The translations under genes were made by a program, and so were the position numbers. From the NCBI GenBank assembly GCA_964019415.1, contig OZ025882.1, positions 4,815,427 through 4,879,426 on the forward strand: a DNA stretch of 64,000 bases, given 5' to 3'. Origin of the DNA: Ianthella basta (Eukaryota; Porifera; Demospongiae; Verongiida; Ianthellidae). Below, in pieces: positions 53,201-63,468 of this stretch. Numbering within the stretch: the stretch's first letter is position 1; each line of letters begins with the position of its first letter. The notes beneath the pieces were generated by a model that saw nothing but the letters and a program-made list of their open reading frames with translations, was not told the DNA's origin and did no database searches.

Positions 53201-56200
53201 GCGGCCGGAAGTGGTCTGGGAACGAGACTAACCATCCACCCGTGCAGTTCACAATAAACTACTTGAAGTTGGTTAGGAGTCCCTTATGTGACTCCTAACC
53301 AACTTTAAGTAGTACGTAGTGGTGAAATCCAAATTAATTTGCATTAATGTAACACACTGAATTGTCATCATACTACAAGCTATACTGTGTGACGATGGAG
53401 ACTAAGGAATGACAAACAAATCTCTGCAATGTAATGCAATGGGGTAGCTAAGAGTGGTGAATTATGCAAAACTATACCACTGAGTAATGTATAATTATAT
53501 GTATTCCTTCCTTGTTCCTGTATGTCTCAGGCCATGCCTTCATACATCTGTACTCTGACATGTGGAAATCTTTTTGTTCATGCAGTTCTTTTGCAGTAGG
53601 CCAAATGAAGACACTACTGGATTCTTGGGATTCCTTCACTAGTGTTTCACTGCGGAAATCCTCAGTGCCTTTGGATGTGAAAGTTGTCGTAATGAACATG
53701 TATTTTTGTTTGATCAGAGTTGCAAAGCTTGATGAACCTGAAATTGAGACTATTTTTAGGTCATTATGCCAGCATGTAATAGCTGGAATACAAAACATGA
53801 TTCAGTCATCACATGACTCTTTTGGAATAATGGTAGAGGTGCTTGGCCTTGGAATTAATGTCAAGGAGGAACTGGAAGTGAGCTGCATTTGTATGATTGT
53901 ATGACACATGTTTTGAACAGTGGAATTATTACTGTACCCATTGTGATTGCTGCAGGTTTGGAATTCCATGCTATCAGAGGATATGTTTGTGGATGCGAAA
54001 GTGTGTGAACAAGCATGGACACAGATCTGCCGCCAGGCAATAAAGCAAAGAGCAGATTGTGTAAGGGGTGCAGGGGAGTGTTATAATCAAGTATGCTCTA
54101 CTCATACCCAAATGTTTGCCAACCGTGTATTGTCCACTCTACTGTACTGTCAATCAACAATTCATCTTTTCAATTCAGCTTAAATTGCAAGACAAGCTTG
54201 ACAGTCTATTAGATCTTCAGAGGACTCCAAATCATCTAGAACTGCTGGAAAAGATTTTGCTGGACAGTGCCACAGAAACATTTTCCACTGACTTGGGGGT
54301 AAGCTTTGAATCAAGGAGTACTATTATAGCCTATCCGTTACCAGAATTAGCTGGTAGATCTTGAGTTATTGAGCAACAAGTTGTTGCAAATTTGTTTCGT
54401 TGTCATGTTTAGCAGCTAGCATGTCCATGTAATAATACATGCACACTCCAGTGAGGCAGTCCCAGCAAGTTTTTGAAGTGTCTGCACTCAGTCTAGTAGT
54501 GGCAGAGGGTAGCTGCTATACTGTATAGCGGGAAATATTGGCGGGCATTAAGTTGGCGGATTTGCCATTAAAGGAATTTTGTGGTTTTTAAATCTGGCGG
54601 ATTTCTATTCCCAAGACTGATAACGTCACAAAATGGCTGTCGATGACCAAGGAGAAGAGGCTTCATGGGCAGCGACGTTCACCACGACAGTCGTTCTCAA
54701 CATGCTGCATTGCCTTCAACTTCTCTGCAGGTATTTGTACTTCGGCCTTCTCACAGTTGTTTCGGGCACTGCGAAGTGTCTAGTAGCTCTAGAGGAACCA
54801 TTTTCTCTTCAGACATGTAGCCCGTGTAAGAGCCAGAGTCATACTGTGCTTCATGCCAACCTTCACTTGCTCACCAGGCACGAGAGCTTGCCTCACACAT
54901 TTGTTCACATGTTTTGGCTCCTTCCTTGAGAGAGCATCACACTTGAGCACAGGTCCTTCTCTCTGTACATACTTCAACAGCGCCATCTCGCGATCGACTC
55001 CAGTGCACGTGTATAATGAGCTACAAGGTATTCGTACATATACTTATTGTACTGTATAGCCGGAAATATTGGTGGGGTTTTCATTTTGCAAATTTCTGAA
55101 AACTGTCAAACCACCAAATTTAATGCCCTGCTAATATGTCCCACTTTACGGTATATAATGACTGTGACTTTAAATTTGATTGTTGAATAGCCAGAAGCCA
55201 ATAGGAGCGATAATCAGATATGGATGTTGGCTGAGATTGAAAAACCAGAAATTGAAGGATATCTCTGCAAGAGCAGTAAGACGAGTGTTTCCAACCCATA
55301 TGGAGGACACTTCCTGATCTGAACTTCAGAATTATTTCCTGAGGTTTGGGTGGCACCCTGTGCAGTAGTTTTTGCTTCAATTGTGAAGAAGCAGACAAAT
55401 AGACGAATGCTGTCACAGTTCTTTCAAATGTTAAAGCAGCTTTGAAATGCTCATGGTCACACTGATGGACATGCATCTACAGTACCACTATTGTTTTTAC
55501 CCACACCATACGTTAAGTTGCTCGTAAGTAACAAGGGCTTTATTTGGCAACTCACCAAGCTATATGTTTAGTTGTTAAACAAACTGGCTGATGGGAAATT
55601 ATGCATCATGAATCTCTGCTCTTGCTCAATAAAAAGTGCAGAAACCAGAAATAATTAAAGATTTTCTACTTCCTTGAATGGTTAATGCTCCACTATGTAG
55701 CAGCCTTTGCTTGTTCCTGTCCTTTTTGAGCTACCCCTGTCTCCTTACTATTTCAGTAGAAAATTTTATTTTAGTTATAATTTTAAATAGTATTACTAGC
55801 TTAACACTGTAGGTACATATATATTTGTATTTTGTGTAGTAATGTGCATGCAATAGGAAGCAGTGAATTGCGCCTAAATAGTGGATGCATATCTGTAATA
55901 TGCCTTTCCCAACACACAATCCATTCTGCTGCGTTAGGACCATGAGCGAGCACAGTACTTCCAAGGAGAGCTGAGCCACCAAATGCACTACATTCTTCAA
56001 ACATTTCTGCAAAACAAGTACAAGGACATAGAGAACATTACCTTTGAAGAATTGTGTACATGGAGTCTGTGGCCAAACTACTTTATTCTCTTCCATGGTA
56101 AGCCTAGTACATTCAAAAGTACGCAGCTATGTGCATGGTCCATGTAAGTATCCAAACTGAACATACATACATGTTGAAATTTATTCATGTATCCATTGTT

Positions 56201-59200
56201 CCTAGAAATTAGCTGCTGATTCTGCTGTAATTGTAATTAATATACCATTTGTAATATGCATATTTTATATGGGTTGAACGAATAACCAAGTAGACAAACA
56301 ATGCATGATTTGTTCAGTAGCCGAATGTTCAAGGATGTGGAGGCATCCAGTCAATCAGGTTAACTACGGTAACCCTTGCCTAGTAGCACAAGGAGGTAGC
56401 ATTACAGTGCTATGCTCACTTCCACAAGACCTCCCTGGTCACCAATCTCATATACTTTTAAATTCACAGTGTACAATAGGCAATAAAAGTGTACAAATGA
56501 CCTTCACCTGAAGTAGCAACATGTCAAGTAGGTATTATAGGTAGTTACTAAGTTAAAATTCTTATATACTGGTACATATAACTCTGGATGTTATTAATTC
56601 AGTAGACCCATGAGTACTATATATGAGTTTTGTAAAGCAGAATGCAGTGATGAGTAGTGGGCGAGCCTGTGCTGTAGCAGCATGTGTTACAGCCTCTCTC
56701 AATCGTACCCATTTTCACAGTGACATGTGAACATGGTACAATGCCTGGCTTGTAGTGGTGTAAAGAGGACTTCAGAAACACTGATTTATTAGAAATCAAT
56801 GTTGCTGCCCGCTAGCCATCAAGCAATGTCCCTCAATATTACCCTGCAAGTGTAGCCTGGGTCACATTGCCAATGGATACAATGTTCTTTTTAATATAGT
56901 TATCTTGCCTACATGTGACATGTTGTAAAAATTCATGGGAGAGATACATAGTTGTAGTTGCTCAATTGCTTTCTTGTTTCGGTTTACAATTCAGCCACTC
57001 AATGCAGATTCAGTTAATTTCTTAGATTCCTCCTTCTTGGCAATGCAGTTACACCAAAAATGTTGCAATGGCATGAATATGTACCCCCTGCACAGTAGCA
57101 GAGTAGCTGAAACTGACTGTAGAGTGGACAACAAATACCAAGACTAAAATTGCTACCAGTTTGAGACGAGCCTACAGACAGTCATACATACCACATCACT
57201 TTACTGCTGCAAGAGGGGTCACTTATGTGCACGCACAAGCACTTGTATGTGATATATATGAGTATCCAGCATGCACAATTTGTTGGTAAAGGTCATAAAT
57301 GATGCATATATTAATACCTTTTTCTTTCATATACTGGCATTGATAGTTATGATGGCTCTGTCTTGCCATGCTTCTTCTGTAAAATTATACTGTTTTCAGT
57401 GAGATGTTATTAGCAAACACCTTTACCAATGTTCATAAGAATCTTCTGAACTGGCCAGTAATCTCATAGTAATACCTTACCTTGTTCAAAGATTAGAAGT
57501 TTATTCATACTGGCCAATATTGCACTTCCCATACTACTTCATTTACAAGCCTAAACAATAAGGGGGGTACACACTCAGTACGCATTAGGCATTTCCGCAT
57601 ATTTCTCTGTTATACCTCACAGGCAAAGCTGATACTCAGGAAAATGCAGCTACTGAGAGTGCAGCATATATGCAAGCTGTCCAGGTTCTAGATTCAGTCA
57701 TAATGTCCATTCTTTCAGGGGAAGTGAATGTGGAGAGCATTGATACCATCACTCGACAGCGCAAGAATTTTGAAGAATTGGTCAGGTGCCATTATGGGCC
57801 ACCAAATGCTAAAGCTGGTGTTGACTGTCCTGAGGTTTTGCAGATGACTCGGGATTTGGCTGCTAATCTTGCCCAGTTTGAAGAAACCGTGCAAAACCTT
57901 CAGTTTCTTTGTGCGAGATGCTCACTCATACTCCCTGCAACTAGTCAAGGAAGAGGTTAGTATCCATGGGGATAACTTTCGCATGCAAAAATGTCCATTT
58001 CTTGACTCCCCTTGATTTCTGACACTGACTGAATCTGGTAAAAGCAAGCCATCTGTACAACTGCTGCTACATCTTACAGCTTGCTTGTGCCTTGTTGTCC
58101 CAACATCATATTCGTAAACAGAGAAATCCACATCAATAGCACTTATGAAAAGACACATAATTGTCATGTGCGAGTAAGGAAAACCTGAGAGCAAAATGGA
58201 GAGCAAAGATGAAACACAGCACACTTTCAATGTGGTTGCAGTTGATCTGGGAAAACATTTGCGATGTATATGTATCAAAAAATCTTCACTGCTTCCTTGA
58301 TGCAATGCATCAAACAGTTTCTCATTAACAGCATTTGCTAGGAAGTTGTGAGATAGTCCTATGTCTTGATGATATCTCAATGTGTGATTTATATTTGCTC
58401 TCATGCATGCTCTCCTTCTGTACTACTGTCACTTTTGTGTATATCATGTGCACTTGTCTTATGGACAGTTTTCCATCTATTGTCAGAAACAATTGTCCAT
58501 CTAAGCCCAATGCATGCATTATTGCCTCTATCTTTGCATCTTCCCATTGGTTATGTAAAAGTTAAATGATGACCAAGAGGTGTCTGCACGATTTAGAGCA
58601 CAAAGCTCGAGGCCACGAAGCGCCCAACTGCTGAGCGGTCTAAATCACGTAGAGACACCGATTGGTCGCCATGTAAGTGATGGATCCAAATCCGTTCGCT
58701 TACCCAATCATTTCACCTTCCTCTCGCTTCTTGATGGCTTATGAGTGAATGACATCATATTACGATGACAATTGCCCCTGCGGAGTTCCCGCAAATGGTT
58801 ATATGGGATTATAAACCCCCGCACTCTGCCCGCATCGTACAATTATGGGATTTAGAATCACGCACGAAGCAGTTGGAATGCTTCTCAGAGATTTACAACC
58901 ATCGTTTAGAGGCCTGTTACCATGGCAATATGATCTATTATAATATAATAAATGTTAATGTTTGGGATATACTTCTTCTGTTTCGGATGGGATGGCGGCC
59001 AAATACGGTATGAATATGAAGAGGCATAGCAAGAATAACTTGGCTGAGCCAAAAATGGGTATCAAATTTGTCCTGTCAGTGGTCTTGCATCTTTCATAGT
59101 CACTGCCATAAGAGATTCAGTAAGGATTGTGTTTTAGTTGAATGCAAATTTCTCCTTCAGTTTTCTTGACTACCAATCTTCGCCAAACATTGAAGAGTAC

Positions 59201-62200
59201 ATTATGACCATTCAGGGAGTGTATTTAGGTGGTTGGCACCTTCGGCGCTAGACTGATAAAATGAATCAATTTGAAATAGACAATTCTCAGGCCCATATAT
59301 ACACAGGGTTTTGAAAAGAGAGTTTCTATCCAATGATATCACAACAGAATGGACAAGGTACAAATGGTCATTCACGCATACTGAAACTGCTAGAGCAGCA
59401 AAGCTTCAAATTAAAATAATGCTTGTGGTCCTCCATAAAGACTTGGACTATTAGAAAATGAATACGTTCTGAATTTGATGTACCACAGATCCTAGAATGG
59501 GGTTTGTATGAACCCAACAAACCTCCTTCCGTACAGCAAAGACAAACCAAATGGAGGTTTAACAAAGCAATGAGACGTATATCAGCCTGAAATTTGGAAG
59601 TGCTTAGCAGCACTCTATGTTAGAAGATATCAGAGCTGTTGTCATAGAAAGGAGTTGAAGTTTTGCTGTAGATTTGCTAGCCAAGCAAACTGTGGTGAAA
59701 AGATGAAGTCTGGGCTCTGGCTTTATTGTCATCTACAACATCAGACTTTGCATGAAGCATACCTCTTGCAAAGCTTTACAGCTTATGTGAGCCAGTTCCC
59801 TATTTAGCTCTAGCTCTTGTTCTCTACTTTATATATACTTGTGAAAACCACTCTAAGTAGGGAAATGATTTATAGATAGTGCCCCTTTCATTTTTCCATG
59901 ACCCTATGTCAGATAGTGGGCCTATTTGTAAATTTTGTCTACCTCGAATCACTGGATTTAATTTCCTATCCCTTTAGATGAGCTATTATTGGTGCAGAAG
60001 CTCTGCACACGCAACATTCAAGCTCTTCAAGTTACCAGACTTGAAGAAGATTTCCGTCATTGCCCTATTATAAGAAAACTTCAACCAATTCTCAAGAACT
60101 TCTTTGCAATTTTTGAAACATTTCACTCAGATGTTACCTCCAAAATTTGGATGCATGTTTGTAGCCACAATGTGGCCAGTTTGGATGATCTAGTGGATAG
60201 AGTATGGCCCACCTTTACTTTAAAGTTGCAGGAAGTAGTGCTGAATTTGGGGCAGCTTAAGGTGCCTTGTCGAGAAGCTGAAGAACTGTTACCTACTGGA
60301 ACAGCACCACAGCAGCTACAGACTGTCATTAAAGGGTTGAATGCATGTGGTATGTCAGTGGCAAACGTCAACATTGCTGAAATTTCCAGCAAAGTTCGAT
60401 TGTATGGTGGTCTTCAGGCTGTTACCAGAGAAGCTAAACAGCTGCTACATGTAATACATAATTTTCAGCTTCAGGGAGAATTGGTCAGAGTAGTTCATAT
60501 TTCTGATGTAAGTGGTTTGCATGCATCAGTGAACTTTCTGACTAGGCTCTGTATGGCAGTTATTGCATGTCCTTGTTGTCCTCCATGTTTTGACTAGGTT
60601 CCAGCATGGCTTGCAGAAAAGCCTATCAGTGTCTTGGATAGACAGTATGAAGAGATTGCAGAGTTCCTGTCCAGATACAGTGCACTCCATGCCAGCATTG
60701 AGGAGTTGTCTATCAGTCAGGAACTGGTGGATTGGCTAAAGGAAGCTATGAAAGGTATGTATGTAGCAGGTGTGATATAGCAATCAAGCTACTCTGTTAT
60801 CAGCTGGATTTTGGGGATTAATAGCCATTTCAATTGCAAGCCAAACTTTATAGCTCAAATGCTGCCAAATGCATGTTGATTAATTTGACCTTGCAAAGTC
60901 ACTCACATGCACAATCTTCATTGGCATTACCAGTCCGAGCATGTGAACACGTGTTAATGAGGTAACACTAGTACTGATAAGTATATAATTAAAATCAGGA
61001 ACTGACTGCACAATATTTATAGCAGTGTATTAATTGTTGAAATAGTGATCAGTACAGCCTAGAAATTTATTTTGATTGATATTTGAGTGCTTCTTGCTTT
61101 TGTGTAGATGTCAATCAGTTGCACTCCTTCACCCAAATTGCCTTGATGACACAGTGCACGGATGGACCTAGTGTTGAGCTCTTGACCAGTCTTGGTCAAG
61201 TGGGGATGAAATTGGCTCCACTGATATTTGATCTTCAGAGACATGACCAACTGGACACTTTCATGGAACTCTGCTGTACCCTTCGAAGCGAACATTTGTC
61301 TGGTATTCCTAAGAAAGTGGTTAGTCAAATTGATATAGCGGTTAATGCAGTTGAATCATTAGTTTAGGTTAATTTCATTGCTGCTATTGTTTGTTTTACC
61401 ATGTACACAAACTTTTGCACTTGCTTTCTTTCTTAGCACTCGTTTTCCAGTGGTGTCTGAAACTCTGAGTCAATTTTAGTTCATAATTTCTCTTGTCAAT
61501 AGGAAATGTGCCGAGACAATTTGGACTGGTACAAGTCTATCCAGAGCACAATGGGCTCAATTGAGGGGTCTGCATTTGGGCAACTAGAAGACATAACTAA
61601 ATACGGCCAGTACATCATTCATGTTGGTGATGGAATTCCTAGAGACATAAGAAACCTAGTGAAAGTCCAAATTTCAAGGAGGCACTCTGCACAGAGTGAA
61701 TATACTCTTGATGAGTTAAAAGATTTGCAGAGTAAGCTAGCCTTGATCAAAGGCAAGATGTTGGAAGACGACATCAAGGACATGGCTGAGAAATTTTGGC
61801 AAGTAAGTATACATATAATATGTAAGTGGACATGTGTGCTTCTAATGAAGAAGCAACCCTCAACCTGATTGTAGCAGCTAACAAACTATATTCCAATAAT
61901 ATCTGATGAGAGTCATGACTCGAAAGATAGGTGACCTTGTATCGAACATTACTGAACTTAAGCTCTGTCATGGAGTTTCAGCTGCATGGCTGAAACTCTG
62001 TGTTAGAGTGCAAGCTCATATCTTACGCATGATGGAATAGGTACATTGTACCAAGCTGATGAGTGGCTGCAGCAAGCATCCTATCCATCGGTTAGTGGAA
62101 CCTTGCCATCATTCTATACTGGCTTGTTGTACGCAAGTTCTAAGTGGCTAACAGTGAGCAGCCCAGCTGAAGGTTTATGTAGTTGAACCATCCCATCATT

Positions 62201-63468
62201 TTGAACTATAGTCTACATGCAATCGTCATGGCCAGAACAGGTCAGTTAGCCTTGACAGCTGAAACTCTGTGATACAGCCTAAGTTGTCCCTAGTTCATCA
62301 CCAGCAGTTAGTTAATTTTCCCTTCCTCACCTACCTTTCTTTTGAATCATGACTTGCATTAGATTTGTTGCAGTACAAGCGACTCGTCTATCTTACAATG
62401 CGTAAATTTATCCAATCACATGAGTCTTGTCTTCTACCATGAAAGCTGTTAAGCCATCATAGTATAAGTAATAATATAATATTTTGAACCTTTGGTAGAA
62501 GTAATATTTACTGATCAAGCAACAGCTACATGTTACCATTGCTTCCTGCCAATGCAGGGTTTAGAAGTCACTGTTCGTATTGCATCAGCATTGCAAGAGC
62601 TACTGGTGGTAGGACATGTTAAGTACAGGAGGTTTGAGAGCCACTATTCCTTACATTCAGCTGGAGTAGTTGATCGTTTACATGAAATGGCCAAGCAGAT
62701 GGAAGCTGACTTGGACGAATGGAGAACAACAGTTGAGGAGCTACGTTCTAAGTATTACCACATGAACTACTTCACTACCAGGCAGCTTTCCCTCATCTGC
62801 CAAGAGCTGTCTGTCACTCAGCACACTTTTGAGCCTTGGTTTCTTAATTTTATGCAGTGTGTCTGCCCTGTGCTTGACATAGACCAGCTTGCTAGAGCTG
62901 CTGTAAATGTTGCGAAGGAAAGAGAGACTGTGAAGAAATGCTCATTTTTTGGTATTGTCAGCAGTGACAGTTCTCTCTCTCTTGAAGAATCCAATGGATA
63001 TGAAGAACCTAAAATTACAGCAAGCAAGGATGATCTTGAATCACTTCAGAGTATGTATACAGAGAAGGTGTTGAAGGTAGATGATTTAGATGAAACACAA
63101 CAGGGATTGTTCGCGGAGCTTTGTGAATATGACTTTTCAGAAGAACTTATTTTGGTTTCTTTAACTGAAAAGGGATGTAGCTTTGATGATCTGTATGATT
63201 ACTGCCTCACATTCAGTTCAATGGATGTTGACCAAGGTACGAAAAGGCTTTCTGCAGTTCAAGCAGAAACAGTTGTACAGGAGAAAGAACTTACTGTTTT
63301 GCCATTGAATGAGAATCACCCCCTGGTGAAAGAAATGATTGAAAGTGGTTTTGACTTAGAACTGGGCATAGAAGCTGCTGAAGTTTGTGGATGCAACAAG
63401 GAACAAATGTTTGATTATTGCCTAGATAGGGGAATTGTTTCTGATTATCAGGAAGAAAATGAACCTGA
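37564..63468 (+). CDS. RNF213: Gene B: RNF213-like E3 ubiquitin ligase, N-terminal half (20 exons)
   Basis: Exons read with matching phase: 37564-37656, 38101-38173, 42661-42782, 43670-44211, 48277-48482, 48566-48870, 48971-49224, 49314-49493, 49923-50106, 50202-50263, 53586-53877, 53956-54090, 54179-54298, 55938-56097, 57623-57955, 59978-60507, 60598-60754, 61108-61319, 61503-61802, 62558-63468. Start ATG is in context AGCAATGGC, followed by AERVIDPGGGE. That is 1,723 residues, ending at a GTAAGT donor, so the AAA core and E3 lie beyond the window. Content in order: disordered N-terminus, CBM20-like fold, long helical N-arm/stalk, and two UBA-like motifs. It follows gene A in the same direction by 2.4 kb. 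The family call rests on the exon 4-6 block and on the stalk; the stalk is weakly conserved. Confidence 0.82.
38217..38660. other. Start of gene B intron 2, with antisense LINE remnant
   Basis: An open + frame here is not coding; its opposite strand reads as a LINE tail from about 38400 (see next entry). Confidence 0.6.
38400..38790 (-). pseudogene. LINE ORF2 C-terminal fragment
   Basis: On the minus strand one frame reads VEVREILEAITWRKVWKEW, then MKLRGGTAGFHIEAGRWRGV, CKECDSGEVE, and LMRCEAW. The Cys-x2-Cys...His...Cys zinc-like ending with GEVE is typical of the C-terminus of some LINE polyproteins. One in-frame TGA is present and both ends are truncated. It belongs to a different LINE group from 1-1646 and resembles the type at 46730-47740. 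Confidence 0.7.
38850..39147. mobile_element. hAT-like MITE
   Basis: Ends TAGGGGTCAAACGAATA and the complement of TAAGGGTTGAATGAATA. Flanked by 8-bp duplications GCTAATAT/GTTAATAT with one difference, as for hAT elements. Interior is rich in CGAATATTCG motifs. Non-coding, 298 bp. Confidence 0.75.
39378..40628 (+). pseudogene. Harbinger 2 transposase, inactivated
   Basis: The start is taken as the Met in GGCAACATGGCG (39378), giving a hydrophobic N-terminus (LEEILLILVLFWLC) then an Arg-rich stretch. The DDE_Tnp_4 fold is recognisable: D293 in LGDPAYS and E331 in TENAFGRLKG. The first catalytic Asp is replaced by Gly at residue 205 (GGAIGGTHIPI, codon GGT at 39990-39992; the family has Asp). 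TGA at 40407-40409 interrupts the frame in a region where a few residues also look deleted; the same frame then continues to the stop at 40628 (CCTLHNVCEIHG). The protein cannot be catalytically active. Confidence 0.9.
40948..42152 (-). pseudogene. Harbinger 2 Myb/SANT-like protein, frame broken
   Basis: The N-terminal frame 42152-41556 holds a Myb/SANT-like domain (HWTDEEVAALLDVWSDDKI, then AKQCHDKLKSLKKSYKDAI), an acidic region and a Ser/Thr-rich linker, ending at a stop. Downstream on the same strand another frame has the charged helix RRAKREQEQDKRENERDV and MMDFLSQLFMLR, the expected coiled-coil end for this protein type. It then runs into the minisatellite. A frameshift or lost splice separates the two parts. 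The likely start is the Met in MAEEGTPTEEG, 42077. Confidence 0.8.
41001..41260. repeat. Minisatellite within the Harbinger 2 Myb gene
   Basis: About 15 imperfect units of roughly 15-18 bp (TTGCACAGGTGAGGTG and TTGCAAAGTGAAGTG variants). On the minus strand they translate to repeated HLCNT/HLCKTP-like units, extending the Myb-like protein C-terminus. Confidence 0.85.
44476..44520. repeat. (CA)n/(CG)n microsatellite
   Basis: ACACAC run passing into CGCGCG and back to CACACA, in gene B intron 4. Confidence 0.9.
46132..46204. repeat. Perfect 73-bp palindrome
   Basis: Arms of 36 bases (46132-46167 and 46169-46204) are exact reverse complements around a single A at 46168. No mismatch was seen. 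Confidence 0.95.
46730..47740 (-). pseudogene. LINE ORF2 C-terminal part, 5'-truncated
   Basis: The minus-strand frame is open from about 47740 (FSKHLSWAKSVENMAIS) to a stop at 46730. It covers the thumb and C-terminal region after the reverse transcriptase: PIIEYSSFIWGLKSFDYI, GCLPLAVETGRYTGVPLC, then C-x2-C and DQIHFLIIRPAF, a zinc-like ending common in CR1/I-type elements. It has about 335 codons without stops but lacks the catalytic RT box and endonuclease. It is therefore truncated at its 5' end, as is usual for LINE copies. Confidence 0.8.
47749..48197. mobile_element. MITE with a short reading frame
   Basis: Ends ATTACTGTAAATATTC and the complement ATTACCATAAATATTC (2 differences in 16). 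The interior includes a + frame from 47918 of about 47 codons, beginning ATGGCCGCCGCTGG, with a hydrophobic stretch (FFVTVYCALFAYIM). The reading frame has no recognised relative and could be chance. Confidence 0.5.
48277..48870 (+). CDS. RNF213: Gene B exons 5-6: CBM20-like carbohydrate-binding domain
   Basis: The exons encode DLTWAVEAVLRLPKSW, LRYKYYVCAGDDNDANFEHI and YRYDSK, then HCYHHYDDFISPKTG. This order matches the vertebrate RNF213 segment with YKYVIYNGK, EYEFIY and WHQYDDII. In vertebrates the fold resembles a starch-binding CBM20; its ligand role is not settled. The YKYYVCAG strand and the HHYDDF end are the strongest evidence that gene B is an RNF213 relative. Confidence 0.78.
48971..61802 (+). 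CDS. RNF213: Gene B exons 7-19: helical N-arm and stalk
   Basis: About 950 residues of amphipathic helical sequence with few motifs, as expected for the N-arm/stalk. Recognisable pieces: IQLCGCVLVAVLGCAGLLE, RVHFDILLLVCVVSEIQPP, DDLVDRVWPTFTLKLQEVV and YGGLQAVTREAKQLLHVIH. Introns range from about 80 to over 3,300 bases. The large ones (50264-53585, 54299-55937, 56098-57622, 57956-59977) carry repeats. Every junction keeps phase, which argues against missed exons, but a phase-neutral exon in the big introns cannot be excluded. Confidence 0.75.
50640..51134. repeat. Hairpin MITE family 3, long copy
   Basis: The 3' part 51023-51134 is an inverted hairpin (TTAAATGGTGACCAA...TTGGTCACCATTTA). The preceding 300 bases are repeated in reverse orientation at 58680-58930 (shared ATTCCAATTGCTTC, CATTTATCATCATAATATAAT-like and AATGATTGGGTAAGCGAAC blocks). 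Confidence 0.75.
51172..51269. repeat. Imperfect palindrome
   Basis: TTATACCACGGCATGAGGTG and GTATATGGAT pair with ATCCATATACACTGAAGCGC and CGTGGTATAA. Confidence 0.7.
51868..51980. repeat. Hairpin MITE family 3, copy 3
   Basis: TTAAATGCTGACCAAGAGG...TTGGTCAGCATTTAA, with GCACGAGG and GCGAAGCGCCCAAGTGC inside. Same layout as 51023-51134 and 58562-58676. Confidence 0.8.
52566..53230. mobile_element. 665-bp foldback element with long terminal inverted repeats (MULE-like)
   Basis: About 80-bp terminal repeats (TAGTCTCGTTCCCAGACC, ACTTCCGGCCGCCATTTTGT) at 52566-52648 and inverted at 53150-53230, with a few differences. Flanking 9-mers ACCATCGGC and ACCATCCAC agree at 7 of 9, compatible with a 9-bp duplication of the Mutator type. 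The middle contains open stretches (SLLGISVEPLHFRRVLEDV on +) that look protein-like. Confidence 0.7.
53258..53313. repeat. 24-bp inverted repeat, 8-bp loop
   Basis: ACTACTTGAAGTTGGTTAGG and AGTC pair with the mirror arm 53290-53313 with one mismatch. Confidence 0.85.
54517..55156. mobile_element. MITE pair with shared terminal repeats
   Basis: TATACTGTATAGCGGGAAAT at 54517, a second start TACTGTATAGCCGGAAATAT at 55050, and one right end that is their complement (CCCACTTTACGGTATATA, to about 55156). The longer unit includes a 98-codon + frame at 54633-54929 of unknown origin. In gene B intron 13. Confidence 0.6.
56098..57622. other. Gene B intron 14, nothing recognised
   Basis: AT-rich, no extended frame with protein character, no repeat found by eye. 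Confidence 0.6.
58562..58930. repeat. Hairpin MITE family 3, reverse-oriented long copy
   Basis: Begins with the hairpin TTAAATGATGACCAAGAGG...CGATTGGTCGCCAT (58562-58676). It continues with the complement of the 50690-51010 region (GTTCGCTTACCCAATCATTT). Confidence 0.75.
59010..59260. repeat. Dispersed repeat family 1, copy 2
   Basis: Matches 5255-5500 in order and orientation. Directly follows the family 3 copy in gene B intron 15. The rest of this intron to 59977 shows nothing recognisable. Confidence 0.7.
61803..62557. other. Gene B intron 19, nothing recognised
   Basis: Contains two similar short stretches with GCTGAAACTCTGTG (about 61991 and 62259), otherwise no feature. Confidence 0.5.
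62558..63468 (+). CDS. RNF213: Gene B exon 20: stalk end with two UBA-like motifs
   Basis: The longest exon in the window (911 nt). Its first part is helical (MAKQMEADLDEWRTTVEELR, YHMNYFTTRQLSLICQELS). The last 120 residues hold two copies of a roughly 40-residue motif. One contains LFAELCEYDFSEELILVSL and SFDDLYDYCL. The other contains LVKEMIESGFDLELGIEAA and NKEQMFDYCL. The second fits the UBA pattern (M-x3-GF, then Ala, GCN and a final helix). UBA domains bind ubiquitin. I do not recall a UBA in human RNF213. Function is inferred. Confidence 0.7.

Larger units (their letters stand above)
50264..53585. other. Gene B intron 10 (3.3 kb), built of hairpin elements
   Basis: In order: a family 3 element (50640-51134), a hairpin (51172-51269), a further family 3 copy (51868-51980), a foldback element (52566-53230) and a 24-bp inverted repeat (53258-53313). 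The ATG at 52087 after CTTCCGGAAGTAG starts a short frame (MAEKTLFGYWV) of unknown meaning. Confidence 0.7.

Noticed and set aside
52630-53235. 201-codon minus-strand frame
   Set aside because: It lies across the foldback element and runs through both terminal repeats; open frame by chance in GC-rich sequence.
3018-63468. One single RNF213 gene in which the two halves are parts of the same transcript
   Set aside because: The C-terminal half with its stop lies upstream of the N-terminal start on the same strand, so one linear transcript cannot join them in the right order.
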